A stretch of 64,000 bases of DNA from Eustoma russellianum (lineage: Eukaryota > Streptophyta > Magnoliopsida > Gentianales > Gentianaceae), in contig AP025045.1 in assembly GCA_036186865.1 (NCBI GenBank), positions 16,397,669 through 16,461,668 of the forward strand, in the 5' to 3' direction. The notes under the pieces were generated by a model, which worked only from the letters and a program-made list of their open reading frames with translations, made no database searches and was not told the DNA's origin. Shown here piece by piece: positions 43,537-55,243 of this stretch. Made by a program: the position numbers and the translations under genes. Positions within the stretch are counted from its first letter, which is position 1; every line of letters starts with the position of its first letter.

Positions 43537-46297
43537 TGTTGAGAAATATGTTTGGATAATTTTCAAAGTCATGATTTTAAGTGGTGGATACTTAAAAATG
43601 TCACACATGGTGTTATATGTGATTAGAAGTTGAAAAAGTTGACATCGATCTCTCAGGTTGTTGCACATCAATCGATCTATGTACATAGATCTCTCACATC
43701 GATCGATCTATGTAAGGCAGAAAAGTTTAAGACCTTTCTATGAGACATCGATCTCTAAACCTGAGACACACCGATCGATCGATGTACATCGAACCCTCAT
43801 TTCGATCGATCGATGTAGGTCAGAGGCAAACTCTGAAACTTTCTGTGAGACATCGATCTCTGAAGCTGAGGCACTTCGATCGATCTATGTCTAGGGTTTT
43901 TAGAAATATTTATTCTAAAATGTGATAAAATGGTTGTTTTCATTTGTACATGATTTATACATGCTCATTATGTGCTTATTATGTGTTTTTGGTGATTATT
44001 ATTGTCTTGTGACTAATGTGCCTTGGAAGTTTCTATAACTTACCAAAAGGGGCAAAATTGGTATTTTGAGTTTTGTAGGAACATCACATGGTGAAAATAT
44101 TTCAAGGGTGTATTCTTATACTATTTATCATGACAAAGTTGGTATCATGATTATTTTTGACCATCGGGGTCATTTCTGGAGTTATCTCACACCAGGGGTA
44201 TTTTGGTCATTTCACCCCTAAGGGTATTTTTGGTATTTTCACTCAAGGAATCTCTTGCGCATATTATTGTCTTCATTCTGGAGTTGGGTTATTATTATCT
44301 TGAAGATTATTTGGTGATTTCTTATCTAATTCTCTCAACCGATGATATTATTGACTATAGCTGGATATGTGACGATTTGAGATGTCACATTCTATTTTTT
44401 CTTAAAGACCCTCTTATATATGTTATAAGAGAACATTTATCATCATTAATCAGAGATATTAAAGGTGTCAAAGGTGTGGAAATATTCATGACATATAAGA
44501 AGAAATATTGGGAATTTCGGTGTTACACATTGACATAATCTTGTCAACTATTACCTATTGATTTCTTCTTCAAAAATCTGAGTTGCTACACATATATATA
44601 TGTTGTAAAACGTGTATATTCAGATGTATATGATGGTGTATTCATTTTGTGAGTTGGAGACAAGTGGACCAACAAAAAAGGAGCTAGTTGGCAAAATTGC
44701 CAACTTGGAAATTTCAAAGATGAAACCAATGGCTATATTGATATTCAAGGTGTTTTTCAGAAGATTTTTTGAATTCAAATGAAGACTTCACAAGTCCTAT
44801 TATTGTTCTTTGAGTTGAGGATGATTTGGTGGTATTATCTTTTCTTATTTTATTTAGAAAAAATCAAAATATATTTTTTTGAAAAAGCTTGGTAGCCAAC
44901 GGCTACATCTCATCTTTGGAGCTGATTTTTAATTTGAAAATGTTCAAGCCCACATGCATATTCTCAATCAAGGAGTTGAGGTTATCTTGGTGCAACTATC
45001 TTCTCTTACTATATATTCTTGCTAAGGATAATTCAAGGAAATTCCAAGGTGGAAAATCGGCCAACAAGGTATATCCAAGGTGGACCAATCATTGTGTTTT
45101 ATTTTGACAAGTGTACAAGGCCAACCAATGATGAGAAGACATTTGGACTTGTTGATGAAGATGGTGACATGTTGGAAATCTTATCTCTAAGGTTCATATC
45201 ACACTATAAATAGAGGCAATGGTGAAGAAGATAAAACACACTTGAAGCTCACAAACATTTGTTGAATTGTCTAGCTTTCATCTTCACCTTCTTCTTGTTG
45301 TTGTTTCATTCATTGTAGCAAAGGTGTTCTTGTTGTATTGTGGTGAGCTACAAGCCTCTTGAGCTTCAGTTGTAAGATTGATTAGCCATCTTATAAGGCT
45401 ACATCAATAGGTGTTAGAGGTGTTGCAACTAAGTGTTGCCTAGAAGGTGATTATTCAAGTATTGAGTAGGGTTGGTGTATAACCCAAGGATTAAGCTTGA
45501 CTCTTGTTGTAAGGTGTTCATTTCATAGTAAAATCCAAGGAAAGTTGTTCCTTGGGACTGGAATAGGTCACATTGACCGAACCAGGATAATTCCTCGGTA
45601 TTCTTCTCTTGTTTCTTTATTTCTGTTTTCTGCCCGTTTTTACTGTAGATTGCATATAATTTCTCACAATTTGAAAATATAGCTAAACATTTTCAAAATT
45701 TGTAATTTTTGGTGGAGTTATACTTCAGACTGTTAGCTTTCATTTGCATTAAGAATTACTTGATTTGAGCAAGGGAAAGTTAGTCTTTCAGTCTTTGCAA
45801 GATAAATGCTCCAATCTGGCTGCAATCTGACCAGTTTTGAGAAAACTTAAATTCTGTATTTTTCAAGAATTGTTTAAGGTCAGGGCCTTTTGGAAACATC
45901 ATCTACACATCCTAAGGAGTGTTTTGATATAAAGATCAACCTTTTTGGTTGAATATTCAAAGAGAAACACATTTTGCAAAATCAGCAACATTCTGTCCAA
46001 TTCTGTCCAGATTGACCATCTGAATCTTTTTATTTTGTTTGAAGGGCCAACAATCTTATTTTTGACTGATATTCGGACAGAGTCTTATCAACACATTGGC
46101 GTTATATTCTGGAAAGTTTCATAATTTTTGGAGTTGTGTACAATTAGTTTTGTATTTTTCAAAAACGGGTTTTGAATCTGAGGTGTTCTCAGATTCTGTT
46201 TTCAAAGGGGATTTTTACAAAGGGTTGTAGTGTAATTTCTGCTAACCACTATTCACCCTCCTTCTAGTGATGTTCATTGCAGGTGCACGGTCCAACA
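43537..46297 (+). repeat. 3' LTR of copia B
   Basis: 2761 bp, TGTTGAGAAATATG to GGTCCAACA. It has a CGATCGATCG palindrome array (43642-43895), TATA box TATAAATA (45205-45212) and the conserved copia block (about 45533-45590). It retains the ~278 bp that the 5' LTR has lost (about 44475-44753). Confidence 0.95.
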
Positions 46298-46302
46298 GAA
46301 AT

Positions 46303-49085
46303 TTGGTCACCTTTAGACCCATTCGGCCATATATGTCCAAAAGAAGGCATATTTCCAATGATTTCTACACTTAGATGCAAAATGGTAGCAATATGTGTGT
46401 ATTAGACAAATAAATAAGCCAATGTTCATCTCCTTTGGTACATTGATACATGCATGCTATTTGTTTGTACTCATATGAAATATAAAAGTATATCATGAAA
46501 ATAAGAAATGGCAGTCTCATAATGATTCAAAATGCATTGTTCCTTCATGCATGCATATTAAGATGCTATCTTTGAACATCATCCATGATAGCATTGACAT
46601 TTCCCTTGCTATAGAGGACGGCCATGATTCCTTGATGAGTCCATGAATCCATCACCATCATCAAGATGTTTATTTTGATGATCTTGGACTAAGATGGGAA
46701 GATGCCATAGAAATTCCTATGTTTCTAGCATCATATGTTGTTTGATAAGTGTAATATGACCATCATCATAACATGTTACAACTTATGTACTTGCCTGTAT
46801 TTTAGGATGATTTTTATGTGATTATGAACATGCATGTTTGATATGACTTGAGCATGTATTATTTATTATAATTGGTAGGCATTAGAATTATCATAAACAT
46901 CAAGCTTGGCGTTGACAATGGAAAAATTTCCTCTTTGATCGTTCACACTTTCGGCCATGGCTTAAAATAAGGAATTGGAATGCACAATTTATTAGTGGAA
47001 TAAGACTATGTACTTATAGCATGTAATAAAAAGGAAAAAAGAGGGCCATAAGTAAGGTCATTATACAACATGAGAGTTTAGACATTGGGCCATAACAAAT
47101 TCGGCCAAATGACCTTTTTGTAAATGGACTCATAAGTCCGATTGTTTAAAAGACATTGTCCATAAGACCACAAAACTAGCACAAATTATAAATGACTAAA
47201 TTGACTAGAGTCCAATAAGATCCTACAAGAAAACAAGGAATTAAAAAATAAAAAAAAAATTAAATGAAATGGGAACAAAATGGCCTTTCGGCCCTAAGCC
47301 CAACTTCATCCACCAACCCCAAAAGCAAGGTAATCTTGGACTCTTCATAAGAGTATGAGTCAGCATGTTTTTAGAATGAATTAAATTGTTAAAATGAAAT
47401 GGCTTTAATGTTCAACAATGTAAACACGGAAATGTTTCAGGTCAAGATACAAGGCTCAAGGGACTTAATTCAATCCATCATGATCATCGTAACCAAAAGC
47501 ATCCTCGTAATCCATACGTGACTAAGTCAAGGAAAGCAATTGCCTAAGAATAAATATGCATTATAAGAAGTACACTTATGGTCACTCACACACCAACAAG
47601 AACTTGGCCTAATCAAGATTGAACATGAAGATACCTATTCAAGAAAAATCTATGTCATGCATTGTGTCCTCATGATTCAGAATCATGTTACAAGCAGGTT
47701 TTTACGCATGCCATGTTTTCTAAGATTATGATTTTAAAATATTTTCAAGATTATAAGATTTATCAAGAATTCGTACCCCGAGACGATTGATTCCATATGA
47801 CGTATGTATGTACTCATAGGTAAGTGTAACACCTTGTCTGGGACAGGGCTTTGTACCTATCTTTATACGCATGATATGTAGGCTGAGTGTAACACCTTGC
47901 CCAGATTAAGGGATCTCTGTCTTTTTCTGTTACGTCTATGAAGTTCAGTATGGAGGGCTGCCTGATATCTGATCCGGAGGGAGGATGTCAGGGGCGAATA
48001 CGTTATCGTGGAGCGTAACACCGTGTCTGGGACCTGGGGTCGCTACGATAGCGTGTCACCATTAGTCCTATGTACGTATGATGTAACAACGTGGTTGGAC
48101 CATCGGATTTCATAGACGGTACTCGTGGCTATTCGGGGGTTCATTCGGTATGTTGCGGGTACCATTCTCATGTTATGAGAAGTGCTATAGCCATTCATGT
48201 TATGTCATGTCATGTTTAAGCAAGTATGAAACAAAGTATTATCATTTCACCAAAAGTTTTCTGCTGCATATGTTGGAAAAGATTTTCCCTTGCATATGTC
48301 ACGATCATGTCCCATGTACCAAGTAACCTTCTGATAAGAATCTCAAACGTAAGACAAGAAATACTGCAAATCAAAAGAGACACAACACGATGAACGCTGG
48401 CAGGAACAAGTAATCCCTAAGCTAAGACAAGTTGTCTAAAAAGATTGTATGTTTTCGTTATGACACTTATTATCTGTATTTATGTTTGATATATTACCTG
48501 CATTATTATTTCCATGCTTTATTTGTCATCATTTACTCCATGCTTCAGTTTTTCGTTGCATTATGTGTCATGCTTCACTTTGCTTCATCACACTATATCA
48601 CCCTTTTCCCTACCCTCATGTATGGTCCACTTGACGGACCTAGGCGGAATGACTTGCTGAGCGATTCGTTATCGCTCATCGCTTAATATTACCAGGCAGA
48701 TCCGTAGGACCCAGAACCGAAGTTCACTGAAGACGAGCCTCGGGAATAGATGTACGGCCTATTTTGTACTTTTTGATTTCCAGCGCTGTAGTTTGATATT
48801 TTGTATCATGGATGGCTGATTAGTAGCTGGCTACGGCCTATTTTGTACTTTTTGATTTCCAGCGCTGTATTTTGATATTTTGTATCATGGATGTATTATG
48901 ACACTTATGCAGATGTATAAGGATGTACTCGCCCTATGGATATTTCAGCTTATGAAATTTCATTTCCGCTTGTCGATACATGTTATTACGTTTTATGTAT
49001 GTATGATGACGTCACCTTGTACTACTCATCGTGGAGTACGGGGGATGCACCGTGCCGAGACCCTGATCCCAGGCAGGACGCTACA
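46303..49085 (+). repeat. Gypsy-type solo LTR S, right arm
   Basis: Continues S after copia B and ends GACGCTACA, like the GCGCTACA end of gypsy E. About 46303-47820 shows no recognisable feature. From 47820 there are four diverged copies of GTAACACCTTGTCTGGGAC-type sequence (about 47826, 47890, 48017, 48082) and a 79-bp tandem duplication (48753-48893). No gene recognised. No internal LTR end or pol fragment was seen, which favours a solo LTR over a small two-LTR element. Confidence 0.75.
48753..48893. repeat. 79-bp tandem duplication
   Basis: TACGGCCTATTTTGTACTTT begins at 48753 and again at 48832. The copies match for about 60 bases with one change (GTAGTTTG versus GTATTTTG), then the second is cut short. 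Confidence 0.93.
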
Positions 49086-49894
49086 GAAATAATAGAAGAT
49101 CACCAAATAATCTTCAATATAATTATCAATCAACTCCATAATGAAGATAATAATATACTCAAGAGATTCCTTGAGTGAAAATACCAAAAATGCTCTCAAG
49201 GGTAAAATGACCAAAATGCCCCTGGTGAGAGAAAACTCCAAAATTGACCAGGATGGTTAGAAATAGATATAGTAACATCTTTGTCATGACAAATAACATG
49301 AGAATAAGTCCTTGAAATATTTCCACCATATCATGTTCCTACAAAACTCAACATACCAATTTTGCCCTTTTTTGTAAGTTGTAGAAACTTCCAAGGCATG
49401 TTAGTCACAAGTCATTTATAATCAACAAAAAACACATAATATCAACACAATTAACATACGTAAATCATATACAAATGAAAACAGCCACTTTATCATATTT
49501 TAGAAAAACATTTCTAAAAACCCTAGACATCGATCGATCGAACTTCCTCAGCTTCAGAGATCGATGTCTCACAGTGAGTTTCAGAGTTTGTCTCTAACAT
49601 ATACCGATCGATCGAAGTGAGTGTTCGATGTACATCAATCAATCGATGTGTCTTAGGTTTAAAGATCGATGTCTCACAGTAAAGTCTTGAATTTTCTCTG
49701 CCTTACATGGATCGATCGATGTGAGGGATCGAAGTACATTGATCGATCGAAGTGCAAATATCTGAGAGATCGATGTCATTTTTCTTAACTTTTTCAACTC
49801 CTTAATCATTTATAACAATATGTGTGACATTTTTAAGTATCCGTCACCTAAAATCATGATCTTAAAAATTATCCAAACATATTTCTCGATAGTA
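49086..49894 (-). repeat. Copia LTR remnant J, right piece
   Basis: Resumes the copia F/B-type LTR where 27024 left off. It includes a CGATCGATCG array (49530-49770) and ends CCAAACATATTTCTCGATA, the LTR terminus with CAACA changed to CGATA. Copia gag sequence K follows directly, so J appears to have inserted in an older copia. Confidence 0.85.
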
Positions 49895-49977
49895 TTGATT
49901 TGATTTAAATGCTTCAGTCTTAACTGGTTTTGACGTTGATTCTGATTTCCTTAGTATGAGTTTGTTTTCGTATACCT
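49895..49977 (-). pseudogene. gag: Gag scrap K of an older copia element
   Basis: On the minus strand reads as KVYENKLILRKSES and then KTEAFKSN, matching the ...LKVYENKLTMRKSES... region of copia C Gag. About 83 bases lie between the J LTR end and copia D's LTR. The rest of K must lie beyond D, right of the window. Confidence 0.85.
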
Positions 49978-52641
49978 TGTAGGATCTGCAAGGCACCACT
50001 AGAAGGGGGTTGAATAGTGGGTGCCGAAAATTTTGTTTTTAAAATTTTTTTAAACCAAAAACCCAACTTCTGAAAACAGTTTCAGTTTTCAGGACCTGAT
50101 TTGAAATGTTTTGAAAACTAGGTTACAGGTCTTCAAAAATACTGAAATTTGGAGAACCATAGTCTCAGATATTCTGAGTATCTCCTAAAAATTTCAGATT
50201 ACAATTCAACCTTTAACCCCTTTAAAAATTGTTGGTGGTCAGATTACGCAAATCTGTCAAAAACGGTAGTCTGATTTGAAAAAATAATTCCGATTAAACC
50301 GTGAGTCCAAATGCTCTGAAAATTAAATGACAAACCCCTTATTATGTGTATGTAATTGGTTTGAAACAGTTTTGAAAAATTCTTTTGGGAAGTTTGTCAA
50401 ATACGTTCAAAGTCTCAATCTTTGCAAGCCTGAAAATTAGACTGCACTAGTCTCAAAACCATTGACGTTTGGATGACTTATGCGTGTCCAAAAGGGTAGA
50501 AACTTGCGCTAAATAAACCTTAAAACGTGTGGCTATGTTTCTGGAAAGTTTTGTGATTTTTGAAGTTCGTTTACTATTTTTAAGAACGTGATGAAAATGA
50601 TGCACTGTGCTGGAAACTGAAAGTAAGTGCTGAAAAGTAAAGAACACAAGGAATTTTATACTGGTTCAGTTAAATCAACCTACTCCAGTCTTCAAGGACG
50701 CCTTCCTTGGTTATCACTAATCACAAAACAATAAACAACACCTTACAACACAGGGTTGATGGAGTTACACACCAACTCCAACCCTTTACAAACCTTGTAA
50801 GTGATTACAACGATCACGAACACCACCACCTAGTGGATGCAAGATTGATCACACCTTGATCAATCTTTTACAATAATATAGAGTGTATGGTGGTATCTAT
50901 GAAGCGTATTCAATATGTATGAATATGAATACAATAGGCTTTAAGAGATAAGAAAGAAAGAAGTGTAGAAGGAGATGATGAAGAACACGGTTTTTTAGCT
51001 TCTTGAATTGTAAGACTTGTCTTGTCTTTTGTTTGCTCTCCTCGTTTTCCTTTTATCAACAATGTGGCCGCCCCTATACCTTTTCTTCCTCTTGAAATTA
51101 TGTTTTTAAGTCATTGGAAGAATATCTTGCATCATTGTGACATTCACTTGCTTACTTGGCAACTCCTCATTGGATGATCATTATAGCCTTGCATACTTGG
51201 CACTCATTGATTGGATGAAAGTTGTCATCATTTGATGACTAGATAAATCTGAAAATAACACTTAAAAACATGTGCCAATTAGCCATAAATGTTGCTATAA
51301 GTCACATAATAAATTCCATAAATTTTGCAAGACAATTCATCATCATTTACTATGCTAAAATCGGCCATCTTCATTTTTCCACATGCTGAAATTTTCAGCA
51401 TGTGTGATACTCACACAATATTCAAAACATTTCCATGTTGGTATAGATTAATCCCTTGAACATTGAAGAATCAAATATGCTGAATATTAAGACAAAAATC
51501 GGCCAAGTGCATTCCAACACATGCTGAAATTTTCAACATGTGTGATATTTCAAAATATCATCACATTATTTCCATAACAATTTTAAAACATTTCCCTTTT
51601 ATCTTTCAATCAATGCATTCAATGTAAAGAACTAAATATGTCACAATTAAGTTATAATAATTCGGCCAACTCAATGCACACGTGCTGAAAATTTCAGCAT
51701 GTGTTACAAATGTGACATAGTTTGAAATGTTACCTTGTGTAGCTCCTTCCTGTATGTCATCAATCTTGTATACTTAATTCCTGACCAATCAAGATGCCAA
51801 CAAAGCTCCACATATGCTCCTACAAGGCTGAAGTGGTGTGTGATGTAGATTGTACATGTGCTGAATTTTATTTTTGCAAACTTTGTAAAATAGTGCACAA
51901 TAATTATACACATATGGTATATTCCAATCAGTCCTTAATTGATTTTTCTAGAACACTTTAGAATGTATAGAGTATGTAAAAATTGTCTAGATACATGTTA
52001 TATGTCATGCCAAAAGCATTCCATGTGTCGTGTACGTAGAAAACCGAATTTTCGACGTTTGTCGATTACCCGATTTTTCTCCGATTAAATTCTAACTTTT
52101 TGCACATGTTATGTATATTATGTTACGCATAATATACAAAAATTAAACTTTAATATTCAGCTTTCATGGCTGAGTAAAGTGGCGCCTTACATGTTAAAAA
52201 TGTTGAATTTGAAATCTCCACAATTTGGCCTTAATTGGGGTTATTTGTGTGTGCCAACATGGAATGATCTTATGGCTGTATATACCATGTAAGCCACGAA
52301 ATGTTTGGCCATTTTTGAAGTGTAGGGGCTGGCCATCTATATATGGCAAGTACGTGACACGTTGACGAAGTTTCAATATTCGCCCGATACGACAGTTTTT
52401 GGTTTAGAACCTTGTAACGTGTCATAATAATTTTGTCATCACCATGACTTACATGATATGATATAAGACCTGAATATACTCATAAATATGAGGTAAATAT
52501 AGTGGTCTGACGTTAACGTACGTTCATAAAATATATAATGTGGCGGTAGTACGTTGGAATATATGTGTATAGTACCTTTTTTAAAAAAAATCTGAATATA
52601 TATATAAATATATGTATAAGGCATGTGATATGAGGGGGAAG
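49978..52641 (-). repeat. 3' LTR of copia D, left piece
   Basis: TGTAGGATCTGCAAGGC on the + strand matches copia A's LTR edge; TACCT (49973-49977) is the expected target duplication with K. It contains the conserved block (50653-50710) and palindromes of the CACATGCTGAAA/TTTCAGCATGTG type (about 51382-51404, 51528-51552, 51691-51712). Interrupted by copia C and resumed at 63164. Confidence 0.93.
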
Positions 52642-54098
52642 TGTTGAGAAATCATGGTTTGAATGATTTACAAGTGCATGATTTATATGTTACATAATTA
52701 CATGATCTAAATGTTATGAGATTTCAAAATGCATATGCCTATATCTATCACTGTTGTACTAACAAGCCATGAAGCGTTAAGGCTTAAATCATATGGCAAA
52801 CATTGTTGTATTTATTCTCAGGTGATATACACGGCATACATACAACTCTTGGATATGGTATATATATATTTATTGGATATCTCGACACATGACGTATATA
52901 TTTCTTGGATATCTCGACATATATCTTATGGACACACGTCATATATATCTCTTGGATATACACTCTAAACATATATCTTATGGATACTTATGACATATAT
53001 ATTCTTGGAGTCTCACGGCATATACATATATCTCATGGATATACATACGACATATATTCTATCTCAGACGACAAGCTACATTATTCGATCTCGACATTTC
53101 GCCAACATGTCATCAACATATGTCAACGACAAGAGAGTCATATATACATCATATACACATCCATGATACTCTCAAGTCATATACTTCATGTCATCAAACT
53201 TCCAAAATTACATCGACATGACAAAAGTGCAAAAAACCGAAATGTATCATATCATATGACTACCGAGCCATCTCCGACACATCATATACTTATCATACAA
53301 AGATGGCAAGCCAATATACATTTCCAACACTCAAAAATTTCGTGCACTACATGGAGAGATCAATACCAAAGTCACAAAACAAATACATATATCAATTCTC
53401 TATCATCTTCCTTATTTCTCTGAAAATCAAATTCAAAATTGATATACCTCTTGGCCGAACATCTTATACACATTGGAGCTGAGATTATACATATTTATAT
53501 GTATATTGCATGTTACATTACACATTTTATATGTTGAAGAGGTTTGAGACAAAACGGAGAAAAACCGAGCAATCAACGGAAGTTGAAATTTGAAGTTACT
53601 ACATCATCGTACATGGAACGTTTATTTGCTACATGATGCCACATGTATTTATTCATGTATTATACATGAATTACACAGCCAAAGACATATCTTGAAAGGT
53701 TCTAGAAGGCAAGGTAAAATGGTAAAAGAAATTTACCATGTTCATGAAGAATTCTACATTGTTACCATGCAAAATTCAGATTTGAATTCAGCACATTGGC
53801 TGACCAGATGGGGCAGCTGGGACAGCATGTTGGGAGCCTTGGAGGAGTTCATAATATAATATAATTGATGAAGAAAGACCAAGCAATGATGGAAGACAAA
53901 GATACACAAATTAAGGAGTCAAAGACAAGACCAAACAAAGCTGAAAATTCTGTTTTTGAATTTGAAATTTCAGATTGGTGGCTGAAGTTTTGGGGGGAAT
54001 TAATGACCTAAAGCATTCAAATTTATTCAAAGGCATTACAAGACAATTCAAATCAGATTTGGGAGGCTCCTCTCAACCTTCTAGGCGCCCCAAATGAC

Positions 54099-54107
54099 TA
54101 TAAAAAG
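54099..54107 (+). promoter_or_regulatory. TATA box in copia C 5' LTR
   Basis: TATAAAAAG, with the equivalent in the 3' LTR at 62074-62082. Transcription would start some 25-35 bases downstream, placing the conserved hairpin block in the 5' leader. Copia B and F LTRs have CTATAAATAG in the same relative place. Confidence 0.75.
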
Positions 54108-54452
54108 GGCAAGAGATGATCAACACAATACAAGAACAACAAGTGCAAAATTCTGTTTAGTGTTTGCAAGACTTCACTTCATTTTCCATATTCATCTCTT
54201 GTATATACCCAAAGCCTATCATACTTACATGTCATATTCAGTATAGGCTTCATACACATCACCCAAATAAGATTCATTGGTGTACAAGGTTGATCAAGGT
54301 GTGATCAAACCTTCATTTGGTGAGGTGGTGCTGATTGGTGATTCTTTGGTGTTGTTCTTTGTGTAGAACATTGTAAAAGGGTTTGGATTGAAGGAGTTGG
54401 TGTATAACTCTATCCACCCTTATTCTAAGGTGACTTTGGTGACTAGTGAAAA

Positions 54453-54516
54453 CCAAGGAAGGTGTCCTTGAAGACTGGAGTAGGTCACGTTGGCCGAACC
54501 AGTATAAAATTCTTGG
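54453..54516 (+). promoter_or_regulatory. Conserved block in copia LTRs
   Basis: CCAAGGAAGGTGTCCTTG can fold on itself and is followed by GACTGGAGTAGGTCAC, CCGAACCAG and TATAAAA. Recognisable copies occur in every copia LTR here (13058-13115, 24330-24393, 30801-30860, 45533-45590, 50653-50710, 62437-62498). Confidence 0.8.
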
Positions 54517-55190
54517 TGTTCTTACTTTCAGCATTTTTACTCTCAGTTTCTGTTTTTGCATCATCTTTATGATCTCGGTAAAAATAGCAAATAATTTTCA
54601 AAAATCATAAAAATTTGCAGAAACATAGCCTTGTGTCTTAGGGTTCATTTCCCACTGATTTTATCAAATTTGGATAAGTATAAGTCATCCAAACGTTCAT
54701 AGTTCTGAGACTAGTGCAAATCTGTTTTTCAGATTGGCAGAGGTTGAGAACATCAACTTGGTTGACATACTTCCCAAAGGAATTTTTCAAAACTGTTTTA
54801 ACTGAGTATACTACACATCCTAAGGGTCATCTCATAAAAGTTTCAGGTCATTTGGAGTTGTCACCAAATAGGAATAAGTTTTTCATTTTAAGGTACAGGT
54901 TCTGTCCAAACTGACACAGTCAGATCACGTACCACATTTGAGTGACTTAACCTTTGAGTTTTAATCTGAAATTTTTATGACACCTTCATAACACCTGAGA
55001 GTACATTGTGTCAAAATTTCACTATTTTTGGAGGTCTACAACCCAGTCAACCAAGTGTTTAAAAACGGGTCCTGAAAGCAGTCTCTGTTTTCAGAAGTGA
55101 GTAATTGGTCCTTAAAATTTTTATAAACCAATTTTTTCCGCACTCACTATTCAACCCCCCCTTCTAGTGGTGCTATACAGGTCCAACAAT

Positions 55191-55202
55191 TGGTATCAGA
55201 GC
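55191..55202 (+). promoter_or_regulatory. Primer binding site of copia C
   Basis: TGGTATCAGAGC, perfect complement to the 3' end of initiator Met tRNA, two bases after the 5' LTR. Confidence 0.95.
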
Positions 55203-55243
55203 GAGGTACACTCACAACAAGAAGATATAACAATCTTTGTGAG

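Larger units (their letters stand above)
29080..46297 (+). mobile_element. Copia element B, complete but decayed, carrying LINE2
   Basis: 5' LTR 29080-31562, internal region, 3' LTR 43537-46297, with an exact GAAAT target duplication on both sides (29075-29079 and 46298-46302). Gag is split by LINE2 (31890-38051). At least three single-base frame breaks and several in-frame stops mark it as long inactive. It inserted into solo LTR S. Confidence 0.95.
52642..55188 (+). repeat. 5' LTR of copia C
   Basis: 2547 bp, TGTTGAGAAATCATGG to CAGGTCCAACA. An imperfect tandem array of TCTTGGATATCTCGACA/TATATCTTATGGA units lies at 52845-53060. TATA box TATAAAAAG is at 54099-54107 and the conserved copia block at 54453-54516. 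No gene. Confidence 0.96.

Noticed and set aside
43537..46297. Env-like third ORF after copia pol, as in some SIRE elements
   Set aside because: Only ~310 bases lie between pol and the 3' LTR in copia B (and ~290 in C); no frame of useful length is there.
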